Shown: one piece after another, positions 1 to 8,987 of the stretch
Numbering within the stretch: the stretch's first letter is position 1
Layout: each line of letters begins with the position of its first letter
NCBI GenBank assembly: GCA_002841155.1
Contig: PHEH01000004.1
Span: forward strand, 1-64,000
Direction of reading: 5' to 3'
From: Alphaproteobacteria bacterium HGW-Alphaproteobacteria-18
Lineage (GTDB): Bacteria > Pseudomonadota > Alphaproteobacteria > Caulobacterales > Hyphomonadaceae
DNA length: 64,000 nt
Made by a program: the position numbers and the translations under genes
Notes under the pieces: model-generated
The model's input: the letters and a program-made list of their open reading frames with translations, nothing else
What the model was told of the DNA's origin: nothing
Database searches by the model: none

Positions 1-1
1 C

Positions 2-136
2 AACGAAGCCGGCCAGCGCGCGGTCGATCGCAGCCTCGGCGTGCAGCCTTCGATCACCATCCGTCCGGGCTGGCCCGTCCGCGTCCTCGTGACAAAGGAC
101 TTCGTCCTGCGTCCCTATCCGGAGACAGCCCCATGA
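2..136 (+). CDS. trbI: conjugal transfer protein TrbI/VirB10, C-terminal fragment (5' end outside window)
   Basis: Frame 2 reads NEAGQRAVDRSLGVQPSITIRPGWPVRVLVTKDFVLRPYPETAP*, a TrbI-type C-terminus; stop overlaps the next ATG. Confidence 0.85.
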   Translation, partial: NEAGQRAVDRSLGVQPSITIRPGWPVRVLVTKDFVLRPYPETAP

Positions 137-369
137 ACCTCCGCCTGGCAAAACTCCGTGACCGCACGCCGGTTAAGCTCACCCTGGCGCTCGATCCGGA
201 AATCGCTGCCGCGCTGCAGGACTATGCGGCGCTCTATCAGGAAACTTATGGCGAAGCCGAGCGCGCAGAAACGCTCGCCGCTGCCATGATCGACATGTTC
301 CTGGCCTCAGACGCCGGGTTCAGACGGGCCCGCAAGGCCCTGCCCACCCCTGCCAGCAAAGGAGACTGA
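133..369 (+). CDS. DUF2274 domain-containing protein
   Basis: 78 aa, MNLRLAKLRDRTPVKLTLALDPEIAAALQDYAALY; usual position directly after trbI. Confidence 0.85.
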   Translation: MNLRLAKLRDRTPVKLTLALDPEIAAALQDYAALYQETYGEAERAETLAAAMIDMFLASDAGFRRARKALPTPASKGD

Positions 370-372
370 CCC

Positions 373-684
373 ATGGCACAGATCGGCGCATTCACCCTCA
401 AGGACGGAACCTGGACCGGAACCATCCGCACACTAACCATCAATGTCAAAGCCCAGCTTGTTCCCAACAAGGACAAGACAAAAGGCGCGCCCGACTTCCG
501 GCTCTATGCCGGCGGCGCGGAACTCGGCGCCGCCTGGCGCGAGGGCTCAAAGGATGGCGAAACGCCGTTTCTTGCCGTCAAGCTCGATGATCCGAGCTTT
601 GCACAGCCGATGCGCGCCGCCTTCTTCGAGAACGAGAAGGCGGGCACCGGCGTCATGGTGTGGAACCGGCCCAGGTCAAACTGA
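373..684 (+). CDS. DUF736 family protein
   Basis: MAQIGAFTLKDGTWTGTIRTLTINVKAQLVPN..., typical ICE cargo family. Confidence 0.85.
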   Translation: MAQIGAFTLKDGTWTGTIRTLTINVKAQLVPNKDKTKGAPDFRLYAGGAELGAAWREGSKDGETPFLAVKLDDPSFAQPMRAAFFENEKAGTGVMVWNRPRSN

Positions 685-725
685 CCCGTCCGGAAGGAGC
701 CGGCGATCGACATAAGGAGACTGCA

Positions 726-920
726 ATGACCCGGTCAGATCTTCAGCGTCTGGACAATGCCATATGGATCGTTGCCCGGCTGATCGATCTGTCCGGCGAG
801 GACTACTGGCCCATTCTGGACCGGCTGGAAATGGAAAGAGAAGCGTTCCTTTCGCGCCAGGACCGGCTCGCGCGGCATCTGGCGCGGACTTCTCTCTCGA
901 ATGGCTCGCGCCAACATTGA
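726..920 (+). CDS. small hypothetical protein of the ICE
   Basis: MTRSDLQRLDNAIWIVARLIDLSGEDYWPILDRLEMEREAFLSRQDRLARHLA; short but follows DUF736 in the same direction. Confidence 0.5.
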   Translation: MTRSDLQRLDNAIWIVARLIDLSGEDYWPILDRLEMEREAFLSRQDRLARHLARTSLSNGSRQH

Positions 921-1061
921 ATGGCCGGCTCTTCCTCCCGGTAGACTTGGCCAGACGCGACCGGAATGCCGAAAACGCGTTCCAGGCAGCAGCAGCGAGG
1001 TTAACGTTCACTCTCAATAATCAAAACGGGGTGGACTTCACGCACAGCGGATGGTACAAAA

Positions 1062-1090
1062 CCTCAGACAAGAAGTGTTTTCGTCCGAGG
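1062..1090. promoter_or_regulatory. imperfect inverted repeat upstream of abiEi-like gene (candidate autorepressor operator)
   Basis: CCTCaGAC-N13-GTCcGAGG, ending 15 bp before the ATG at 1106. Confidence 0.4.
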
Positions 1091-1105
1091 TTTTATAGCA
1101 CGCTG

Positions 1106-1723
1106 ATGCCCGAGAAGATCTCTCAGCGCGACCTGCTCCGGCACTATATGAGCAGCCATAACCTGGCGCGCGCGCGGGAGCTGCGAAACGCAGGCATAAT
1201 GCCCTCTACGCTGTCCCGAGCTGTTGGGAGCGGTGAACTGCTCCGCATAAGCCGGGGCCTGTACCAAGGTCCGGAATCCGGCGGCGAAACAGACATCAAC
1301 CTGGCTGAAGTCGCCAGTCGCGCGCCCCGGGCAGTCATATGTCTGGTATCCGCGCTTGCCTGGCATAACCTGACAGATCAACTCCCGCGCAAGGTTTGGT
1401 TTGCGATCGGATCGAAGGACTGGTCGCCCAGGCTGTCCTATCCGCCCGTCCGGGTGGTTCGCTTCAGGGAGCCCTACTACTCCGAAGGGGTCGAAACACA
1501 CCATATCGGCGGCACCGACGTTCGCATTTACTCAGTCGCCAAGAGCCTCGCCGATGCCTTCCGCAACCCGGGGCTCGTTGATCGCTCGGTCGCGATCGAA
1601 AGCCTCAAGGCAGCCCTTGACCAGCGCAAGGCCCGTCCCGCCGAGCTTCTTGCAGCGGCTTCCCGATACGGCGCGGCCAAAGTCATGGCCCCTTATCTTG
1701 AGGCGCTGACATCCAATGGCTAG
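1106..1723 (+). CDS. abiEi: AbiEi-type antitoxin (type IV TA), HTH N-terminus
   Basis: MPEKISQRDLLRHYMSSHNLARARELRNAGIMPSTLSRAVGSGELLRISRGLYQ...; overlaps downstream AbiEii by 8 nt. Confidence 0.85.
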   Translation: MPEKISQRDLLRHYMSSHNLARARELRNAGIMPSTLSRAVGSGELLRISRGLYQGPESGGETDINLAEVASRAPRAVICLVSALAWHNLTDQLPRKVWFAIGSKDWSPRLSYPPVRVVRFREPYYSEGVETHHIGGTDVRIYSVAKSLADAFRNPGLVDRSVAIESLKAALDQRKARPAELLAAASRYGAAKVMAPYLEALTSNG

Positions 1724-2576
1724 GCAGCCTGTGAACACAGCCGCGTCAGTGCGCCAGCGCCTTCTGAATCTCGCCCGGGAGAATGGCCGGGATTTTCAGA
1801 CCCTTCTTGTCGCGTTCGGGCTGGAGCGCCTGATTTACCGGCTATCCGTGTCGCCCCACAGGGACAGCTTTGTCCTGAAGGGCGGGATGCTGGTTACTCT
1901 CTGGACGTCCGACCCTGGCCGCTTCACCCGGGATATCGATTTTCTTGGGTTCGGCTCTTCAGACGAGGACGCGCTGCGAAACATCTTTGCGAGTATCCTG
2001 TCGTCCGACGCCAATGACGGGCTCCACTATGGCGCCGCGGACCTCACTGTGCGCGACATCCGTGAAGGTCAGATCTATGGAGGGAAACGTCTGCGCACGG
2101 TTGCTACGCTGGACGGTGCCCGGATACCGATCACGATTGATATCGGTTTTGGCGACGCGATCACAGCGCCTGAATATGAGATCATGTACGGGTCGCTTCT
2201 GGATTTCTCCCCCGCCAAAATTCGCGCTTACTCGCCCGCCACGGTGATAGCGGAAAAATTTCAGGCGATTGTCGCGCTTGGCCTGATCAATGGACGCATG
2301 AAGGACTTTTATGACCTTTGGGCTATTCCCAGATCCGTTGAGCTGACATCCTCTCATCTGGCATCTGCTATTCGCGCCACTTTCCTCAGACGAAATACGC
2401 CCGTTCCGGCGGAGCGTCCGGAAGGACTGACGCGCAGTTTTGCAGAGGCCCCGGGAAAGGCCACTCAATGGGCCGCCTTCACCGAAAATACCCGGCTGGA
2501 AGGCAGCTCCCTCTCAGAAACCCTGGACGAAATCTGGTCTGTTCTGGAGCCAGCTATTCGAATTATTGAACGGTAA
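1716..2576 (+). CDS. abiEii: AbiEii-type nucleotidyltransferase toxin
   Basis: FVLKGGMLVTLWTSDPGRFTRDIDFLGFG is the AbiEii KGG..R.T.DID signature. Confidence 0.9.
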   Translation: MARQPVNTAASVRQRLLNLARENGRDFQTLLVAFGLERLIYRLSVSPHRDSFVLKGGMLVTLWTSDPGRFTRDIDFLGFGSSDEDALRNIFASILSSDANDGLHYGAADLTVRDIREGQIYGGKRLRTVATLDGARIPITIDIGFGDAITAPEYEIMYGSLLDFSPAKIRAYSPATVIAEKFQAIVALGLINGRMKDFYDLWAIPRSVELTSSHLASAIRATFLRRNTPVPAERPEGLTRSFAEAPGKATQWAAFTENTRLEGSSLSETLDEIWSVLEPAIRIIER

Positions 2577-2670
2577 CTGTGCCAGGCGTCCGCTGGCGCA
2601 ATCAGGCCGCTGCAGATAAATTATCCGTAGTCTGATATTTTTGAAGCCCGCCGCCTGTAATCAGCACACA

Positions 2671-3942
2671 TCAGATCGCGAGCCCCAGAACCAGCTTATG
2701 CACATGATCCAGCGTCGCGCCTTTTCCATACCGTTCCCGGTCAAGCGCGTGACCAAACAGGTCGCGCCGGATCCGGTCATCAATTCCGGCCGCGAGCATC
2801 CTGTCTTCAAAGGAATGACGCAGAGAATAAAATGAATGCTCAGGCGATTCCCGCAAGCCGTTCTCTTCGAGGTATTTGTTTACAGCCCCGCTGAGCCCGG
2901 CGCTGTTATTCCGGTAACGGGGAAACCCGTCCGGAAAGGCCCTGAAGGCTTCCAGAGACACGCCGGTCAGCGGAATGACGCGCCGGGCGTAGGGGGTTTT
3001 CAGCTGCCGCCCGTCCGGCTCAATCGATATATGCGGAACATCGTGATCAAGACGTATGGTCTGGCGGGTCAGCGCCGCGCCCTCAGAGGGCCGGTATCCG
3101 GTATTGATCATGCCAATGACAATCGCCCGGGCTTCCTCATTGAGCCCGTCCAACGCGCCGGGCGCAAGAACCTTCGTCCTGATCCAGTCCACGCTGAACG
3201 GCGGCCGCGTGCGCTTCTCGCCTTCGCGGAACGAAAGCTCGCCAAGCGGCAGGTCTATACCGAGCCGCTTCATCGTGTTGACGGTCTTCAGGATGTCGCT
3301 GAAGTGAATAAGATCCTTGTTGGCGGTGTTCGGCGTTACCTCTCCGGCTTCGATGCGTTCTAGCCAGTGCTGACGGAAATCAAGCAGGTCATCCCGGGTG
3401 ATTGCCTCAATGGGTTTGTTGCCTGCCACCGCCACGAAGTTGCGAACCGCCTTGATCCTCGGGTTCTTCCATCGGCGCAGCTGGTCCTCGCTCTTGCCCA
3501 GCACCTTTTCCCGCGCGAGGGACCAGTAGAGTTCCAGGCCCGCCTCAACGGTAATCGCGGGCTTCTCGGCTTTTCCGAGCAGTGCCTTTCCTACGACCGG
3601 ATCAGGCTCTCCTCCCGCCTCGAGAACCGCCTCTACACGTTCATATACGTCCTCGAGCGGAAGGCGCGCCACCGAGCTGATTTCGAGGTATCGAAATCCT
3701 TTTACCCGCGCGAGTTCCTGCGCCGCCTCATATCGCATCTCCGCTTCACCGGAGTTGCCCGCCAGGCGCGCTTCCCAAGCCTCGGTCAGCTGAGCCCAGC
3801 CCAGGTCCGCCTTGCTTCGTGCGATGCTTTCAGAATCCGTATGAAGGCTGATCCAGATGATGTCCCGGGGCTCGATCCCGCGATAGCGCCGCGGCACCCG
3901 CCGACGCATCTGATACTTACCGCCCCGCTTGAAAACAGACAT
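2671..3942 (-). CDS. int: tyrosine recombinase / site-specific integrase
   Basis: N-term MSVFKRGGKYQMRRRVPRRYRGIEPRD; C-term INTGYRPSE...YSLRHSFEDRM...LFGHALDRERYG (R..HxxR..H..Y). ORF track start 3978 is a TTG; ATG at 3942 preferred. Confidence 0.9.
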   Translation of the reverse strand: MSVFKRGGKYQMRRRVPRRYRGIEPRDIIWISLHTDSESIARSKADLGWAQLTEAWEARLAGNSGEAEMRYEAAQELARVKGFRYLEISSVARLPLEDVYERVEAVLEAGGEPDPVVGKALLGKAEKPAITVEAGLELYWSLAREKVLGKSEDQLRRWKNPRIKAVRNFVAVAGNKPIEAITRDDLLDFRQHWLERIEAGEVTPNTANKDLIHFSDILKTVNTMKRLGIDLPLGELSFREGEKRTRPPFSVDWIRTKVLAPGALDGLNEEARAIVIGMINTGYRPSEGAALTRQTIRLDHDVPHISIEPDGRQLKTPYARRVIPLTGVSLEAFRAFPDGFPRYRNNSAGLSGAVNKYLEENGLRESPEHSFYSLRHSFEDRMLAAGIDDRIRRDLFGHALDRERYGKGATLDHVHKLVLGLAI

Positions 3943-3956
3943 CGCCGCTCCGCCAG

Positions 3957-3992
3957 TGTGCAGCAAATTGTGCAGCAAAATGTGCAGCAGTT
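3957..3992. repeat. three 12-bp direct repeats TGTGCAGCA(A/G)(A/T)(T/A) upstream of integrase
   Basis: TGTGCAGCAAAT TGTGCAGCAAAA TGTGCAGCAGTT read directly. Confidence 0.8.
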
Positions 3993-4079
3993 CAAGTTCG
4001 ACTGCGTGCAGACCGGAACAATACAGCGCAATTATTTGCGTGTTTTCAGGGTGTTAAAAGCAGAAAGCAGGCTGAAGTC

Positions 4080-4169
4080 TGGCGGAGAGGAAGGGATTCG
4101 AACCCTCGATACGCGTTAACGTATACGCCCTTAGCAGGGGCGCGCCTTCAGCCACTCGGCCACCTCTCC
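4080..4169 (-). tRNA. tRNA-Ser(GCT), including CCA
   Basis: Reverse complement GGAGAGGTGGCCGAGTGGCTGAAGGCGCGCCCCTGCTAAGGGCG...GGTTCGAATCCCTTCCTCTCCGCCA; acceptor stem, long variable arm and GCT anticodon. Confidence 0.95.
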
Positions 4170-4397
4170 AGCGACCAGAACCCCTACAGATCATGGCCAA
4201 AGCGGGCAAGCCTCATTTGTCGTAGAATGCAGTCAATCGCCCCCGATTGAAGGAAAAGATGGGCAAGACTATGCTGTTTCAGGGCCCTGCGGGGCCTAAG
4301 GCTGACTACAGAAGTACTCGCAGCATAGCGCAAAACCCATGCTGACACTTCTCCATATGGAAATTCCACAGGGCAGATCGCCCTCGCCCGCCCCTCT

Positions 4398-5081
4398 TCA
4401 GCTGGCTCGCCGTGGGGACTGGCCAGACCTAAGACGGTTCATCACCACGCCGAGCACGGTCCCTCCTGCGGCCTCGACGGCCCCACGAAGCGCATCCACC
4501 TCACCTGCGCCAGTGCCGTCCGCCTGCACAACCAGCACGACCCCATCGGCCAACGGCGCGAATGTAAGCCCTGCCGCAGAGCGCGACAAGGCTGGCGCGT
4601 CAACGATGGCCCAGTCCGCACTCCGGCGCAGGCCATCCCACCAGGCAGGAGCGGCCCGCATCCCCACACGCACCCCAGGTGCAATCCGTTCATTTCGGAA
4701 GCGGGTAACAAGAAGGCGCAAACCGTCAATCTGGTGCGCCGTCAACAGTTTCGACATTGCAGGAATATTTTCTGATCCGGTCACGGAGTAGATCTGCTCT
4801 GTTCCCAGAGAGGCATCCAGGGGATGACCCGGCCGGCCAACTCCCTTCACAACACCTTTCGAAAAGGCGGTGTAAAGAGTATTATCCCGGAGATCGAGAT
4901 CAATAAGCCAGGTCATCCTGGCTGCACGCGCGGCGGCAATCAGGGCAAAGGACGCCGCAATGCTGCTGGTGCCCTCTCCCTCCTTCGCTGACATGAACAT
5001 CAGGACACGACCACCCGAACGCGGGGTCACCCGCGTTGCGGCCTGCCAGAGGCCGGAAAGATCCTGCCGCAGATCGAGCAT
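4398..5081 (-). CDS. CpsD/CapB/HfsB-like polysaccharide export ATPase-like protein with degenerate Walker A
   Basis: FMSAKEGEGTSSIAASFALIAA...WLIDLDLRDNTLY...ADWAIVDAPAL...VVLVVQADGTGAGEVDA. Confidence 0.7.
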   Translation of the reverse strand: MLDLRQDLSGLWQAATRVTPRSGGRVLMFMSAKEGEGTSSIAASFALIAAARAARMTWLIDLDLRDNTLYTAFSKGVVKGVGRPGHPLDASLGTEQIYSVTGSENIPAMSKLLTAHQIDGLRLLVTRFRNERIAPGVRVGMRAAPAWWDGLRRSADWAIVDAPALSRSAAGLTFAPLADGVVLVVQADGTGAGEVDALRGAVEAAGGTVLGVVMNRLRSGQSPRRAS

Positions 5082-5125
5082 GGCTTGCTTTCACTTGTCC
5101 TGACCGGAGCGCTAGCATGCGATGG

Positions 5126-5140
5126 TTAATTCGTCTTTAG
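5126..5140. promoter_or_regulatory. candidate CtrA-type site
   Basis: TTAA-N7-TTAG at 5126..5140; ATGGTTAA (reverse complement TTAACCAT) overlaps it; upstream of the minus-strand CDS starting at 5081. Confidence 0.35.
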
Positions 5141-5154
5141 GAAAAAAGGTCCCG

Positions 5155-6600
5155 TCAGTGTTGGTGCACGGCGGCGAGCACGGGCAGGCCAACAGTGCGC
5201 TCCAGTGCGCCTGGCGTCACAAATCCCCTTCGGCTAACGGCGTGGACAAGCCCGATCGCAAGCGCCGCAAGCGCTGCCAGCAAGAACGCCGCCAGAGCGG
5301 CCTCAACGCGCAGACTTTCACCGCGCAGGGGGACCGCCGCAGCCTCTACAAGACGCACCTCGCCTGCGCCTTCCCGGGCCAGGTCGCTCCGTGCCCGGGC
5401 ATCTGCGGCGCGCGCCCCAAACCGGCGCGCGGCCTCAGCCGCCACATCACGCCGGCGCTGCAACTCTGCAAGGCCGGGCGCCAATTCCCGCAGTCGCAGA
5501 TCGCGCGCCTCGATGCTGGCGATTTGCGCATTCAACTCCGCCTGCTGACGGCCTGCCGCCTGAGCTTCGGCCTCCAGCCGAGCGATTGCCGCCTGCACTT
5601 CCTGATAGAGAGGGTCTGGCCCCCGGCGGACCGTTCCGGATGGTTCTTTCTGTGTACTCAGCAATCCTTCGATCCGCACGATGCGATTGTCCAGATCGCG
5701 TAGCGCCAGAGAATTGGGCGCAAGGCGCGCGCGCAATTCCTCACGCTGAATATAGAGCTCCTGCAAGCGTTGCCGGGAAGTGTCTTCCACATAATGTGTC
5801 TGCTCCGCGCTCAGGCTGGCAAACCTCCGGCGATAGCTTGCCAGCTCCTCTTCAAGCTGCGCCTTGCGCGCCGACGCAATCATGAGCTGGAGACTTGCCG
5901 CCTCATACAGCCGCTGGTGCGTATCCAATCCCGCTTCCAGCCCATTGATTCCGTTCTGTACCAGATACGCGCGGATCGCCGTTTCGGCATCTTCCACCTC
6001 ACGCTCAAAGCGCTCGCGCTGAGCACTGAAGCTCAAGGCGGGCTCCTCGCCCAGAACGGCTGGACGGAAATCAAGATAGGCCCGCATCAACGCATTCAGC
6101 AATTCGGCCGCCATCGCAGGATCCGCATGGGAAAACCGCAGGCTCACGGCCTGTCCGCCTGGGACAACACCCGTTTCCAGGCCCGCCGCCACCAGTTCAG
6201 TACCGATCCGTTCGCAATCCTTCACGCCGCAGCGGGCAGCAATTTCGGGATAGGCCCGGGCAAGAGTGGTCTTGCCGAGGGCGGCGCGCGCCACGACCGG
6301 ACTGCGCAACAATTCGATTTCAGACTGCGCCATACTCTCGGGGCCAGGGCGTTCATCACCTGAAGACACAAGAAGACGCGCCGTCGCCGTATACTTCTCA
6401 GGCAGCATCAACGCCGCAAAGAGCCCCAGCGCAAACAGCGGCAGAAACACCAGCAGCATCAGCCATTTTGCCCGCCACAGATGCACCAGAACATCGGCCA
6501 CACCCAGGCGCGGTCGCAGGCGCGGAAGCGCCCCCCGGGCGTCAGGCTGGCCGGCATCGGCTGGGGACATGGGCTCGCGCCGCTCCTTGCGGGTACTCAA
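5155..6600 (-). CDS. Wzz/GNVR-domain polysaccharide co-polymerase (HfsA-like)
   Basis: N-terminal TM (WLMLLVFLPLFALGLFAALMLPEKYTATARLLV), long coiled coil, C-terminal TM. Confidence 0.8.
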   Translation of the reverse strand: MSTRKERREPMSPADAGQPDARGALPRLRPRLGVADVLVHLWRAKWLMLLVFLPLFALGLFAALMLPEKYTATARLLVSSGDERPGPESMAQSEIELLRSPVVARAALGKTTLARAYPEIAARCGVKDCERIGTELVAAGLETGVVPGGQAVSLRFSHADPAMAAELLNALMRAYLDFRPAVLGEEPALSFSAQRERFEREVEDAETAIRAYLVQNGINGLEAGLDTHQRLYEAASLQLMIASARKAQLEEELASYRRRFASLSAEQTHYVEDTSRQRLQELYIQREELRARLAPNSLALRDLDNRIVRIEGLLSTQKEPSGTVRRGPDPLYQEVQAAIARLEAEAQAAGRQQAELNAQIASIEARDLRLRELAPGLAELQRRRDVAAEAARRFGARAADARARSDLAREGAGEVRLVEAAAVPLRGESLRVEAALAAFLLAALAALAIGLVHAVSRRGFVTPGALERTVGLPVLAAVHQH

Positions 6601-6726
6601 CCTGTCATGGATGGCACAGCGCGTTTTATATTTCCTTAAGCATCAGGGGGCTGACCCGGCGGGACACCCGCTTCCGCGTCAGGTCGCCCTCTATCGGGCA
6701 CGGGCCACTTCTGGCAAAATGCCACC

Positions 6727-7674
6727 ATGACCCAATATTTCGAACCCATCCCCTATCCGCTCTGGCACAGCGATAAAGCCGCCTTCGCCAGCAAGCTCGG
6801 CAAATCCTTCCGGGAGACCGGCTTTGCCGTCATCACGGGGCACCCTATCGCCCAGGCAGTGATCGACGCCAACCTCGCCGCGACCAAGGCCTTCTTCGCC
6901 CTGCCTGAAGCGGCCAAGGAGCAATACCATGATGCCCCCGGCGGACGTCAGCGCGGCTACACGCCCTTCGGGACGGAAAATGCCAAGGGCCAGGCACAGG
7001 CCGACCTGAAAGAGTTCTGGCACACCGGGCGCGCCCTGCCGCCAGGCTCGCCCTATCGCGCCACGATGAAGGACACGCCCAGCGTGTCCGAAGTGGCCGA
7101 TTTCGACCGCGCTACGCACGCGCTCTATACCGCGCTGGACGATTTCGGCGCCGACCTCCTCAAAGGCGTTGCTCTGCATCTGGGCCTGCCGGAGGATTGG
7201 TTTGCCGACAAGGTGAACTTCGGCAATTCGATCCTGCGTCTGCTTCATTATCCGCCGCAGACGAACCCGCCGCCTGAAGGCTCGGTCCGTGCCGGCGCGC
7301 ATGAAGACATCAACGTCATCACCCTGCTGCTGGGCGCAGAGGAAGCCGGCCTGGAGGTAAAACACCGCTCTGGCGAATGGCTGGCGGTCAACCCGCCCCC
7401 AGGCGCGCTCGTCATCAATTGCGGGGACATGCTCCAGCGCTATACCGGCGGCGTCCTGCCCTCGACCACCCACCGCGTCGTCAACCCCGCCCCGGAACGC
7501 GCCCGCTTCCCGCGCTATTCGACGCCCTTCTTCCTGCACTTCAATCAGGATTTCATGATTGAGGCCCTGCCCGGCTGTCTCGCCGAAGGTGGCAAGGCGC
7601 AGGCGCCAATCACAGCCCAGGAGTTTCTCATGGAGCGCCTGCGCGAAATCGGCCTCGTCAAGGAACGCAGCTGA
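6727..7674 (+). CDS. isopenicillin N synthase family 2-oxoglutarate/Fe(II) oxygenase
   Basis: GFAVITGHPI..., HEDINVITLLLG (HxD), NCGDMLQRYTGGVLPSTTHRV (distal His, R). Confidence 0.9.
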   Translation: MTQYFEPIPYPLWHSDKAAFASKLGKSFRETGFAVITGHPIAQAVIDANLAATKAFFALPEAAKEQYHDAPGGRQRGYTPFGTENAKGQAQADLKEFWHTGRALPPGSPYRATMKDTPSVSEVADFDRATHALYTALDDFGADLLKGVALHLGLPEDWFADKVNFGNSILRLLHYPPQTNPPPEGSVRAGAHEDINVITLLLGAEEAGLEVKHRSGEWLAVNPPPGALVINCGDMLQRYTGGVLPSTTHRVVNPAPERARFPRYSTPFFLHFNQDFMIEALPGCLAEGGKAQAPITAQEFLMERLREIGLVKERS

Positions 7675-7764
7675 GAGCCGGTCTACCTTCCGTTACCGGA
7701 TATGCCCGCTGGCACGAATATTGACTGTTTCCAGACGGCCTGAGCCAATCTGGGAGCCGTTCCA

Positions 7765-8901
7765 ATGCCTGCCATGGGATTTTGCGAGTGGATCGCCGCC
7801 GGCCGCGCCATCGCCGAGGGACAGCTGACCCGGTATGCCGAAAAGGCACACTTTACAGATGAGTTCGAACAGTCGCTCTGCCAGCTGACCGGCGCAAAGC
7901 ATGCCCTCGCCGTGACTTCGGGGACCGGCGCCCTGATCGCCGCGCTGGCCGCCGCCGGCATTGGCCCGGGCGATGAAGTGCTCGTCCCAGCCTATACCTG
8001 GATGGCGACCGCCACGGCGCCCGTGATGGTGGGCGCCGTCCCGATCCTGGTGGATATCAACGAGACCCTGACCATCGACCCTGAAGACATCGAACGGAAA
8101 ATCACGCCCTACACCCGCGCCATCATCCCCGTGCACATGGGCAACGCGCCCTGCGACATGGACGCGATCATGGCGATTGCGAAGAAGCACGGGCTGATCG
8201 TGATCGAGGACGCCTGCCAGTCTGTCGGGGTGACCTATAAAGGCCGCGCGCTCGGCTCGATTGGCCATCTGGGCGCCTTGAGCTTCAACAAGATGAAGAA
8301 CCTCAATATCGGCGAAGGCGGCGCAGTTCTCACCAGCGACGACCAGTATTTCGCCCGCGCCCGCTCCTATCACGATCTGGGCACCATGATCCGGGGCCAT
8401 GAAGACCGCTACAACGAGCCAGCCTTCATCGGCGTCAACATGAAGGTCAACGAGATCCAGAGCGCGATGGCCCAGGTGCAGCTGCGCAAGGTGCTGCCCA
8501 TGCTGGATCGCCAGCGCCAGCGCCGCGCCGTACTGGCGCCAATTCTCGCGGGCAGCTCTCAGTTCAGCGTGACGCCCCACAACGACGCCGAAAGCGCCAT
8601 AAGCCTCACTGTACTGGCCCCCACACAGGAAGCCGCCATCGCTCTGGAATCGCGCAAAGGCATCTGGAACCGCCTGCGCGACAATTCCAAACACATCTAC
8701 ACCAATTGGGAACCCATCCTCGCCAAACGCACCTTTCATCCCAAAATGAACCCCTGGGCCTGGGCGAAGCGCGAGATCACCTACACGCCGGATATGTGCG
8801 CCCGCACGCTCGACATTCTGGAGCGCACCTGCGTGGTGAACCTCGGCCTCAAATACCCCACATGCGTTATGCGCCAGGTCGCGCAGGGGCTGGCACGCTG
8901 A
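7765..8901 (+). CDS. DegT/DnrJ/EryC1/StrS family PLP aminotransferase
   Basis: TSGTGALIAALAAAGIGPGDEVLVPAYTWMATA...VIEDACQSVG...LSFNKMKNLNIGEGGAVLT. Confidence 0.9.
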   Translation: MPAMGFCEWIAAGRAIAEGQLTRYAEKAHFTDEFEQSLCQLTGAKHALAVTSGTGALIAALAAAGIGPGDEVLVPAYTWMATATAPVMVGAVPILVDINETLTIDPEDIERKITPYTRAIIPVHMGNAPCDMDAIMAIAKKHGLIVIEDACQSVGVTYKGRALGSIGHLGALSFNKMKNLNIGEGGAVLTSDDQYFARARSYHDLGTMIRGHEDRYNEPAFIGVNMKVNEIQSAMAQVQLRKVLPMLDRQRQRRAVLAPILAGSSQFSVTPHNDAESAISLTVLAPTQEAAIALESRKGIWNRLRDNSKHIYTNWEPILAKRTFHPKMNPWAWAKREITYTPDMCARTLDILERTCVVNLGLKYPTCVMRQVAQGLAR

Positions 8902-8987
8902 CTCGTCCTCGCTGAGGATCGGCAATCAAAAAAAACCCGGCCGCAAATGACTGCGCCCGGGGTTCTCTTATTTGTTCTTTGTACGTC

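Noticed and set aside
764-1105. N-terminal extension of the AbiEi ORF from 764
   Set aside because: Reads through the preceding small gene in another frame and contains the putative promoter/inverted repeat; ATG at 1106 gives a normal AbiEi N-terminus.
2836-4119. Long plus-strand ORFs opposite the integrase (175 and 250 aa)
   Set aside because: High-GC antisense shadows of the integrase and the tRNA; no family resemblance.
4184-4369. 61-aa minus-strand ORF after tRNA-Ser
   Set aside because: Short, no recognisable features; no support beyond being open.
6727-8901. Biosynthetic cluster for a beta-lactam or aminosugar natural product
   Set aside because: Only one IPNS-family oxygenase and one DegT aminotransferase, each with many housekeeping-like orphan homologues; no synthetase, glycosyltransferase or exporter alongside.
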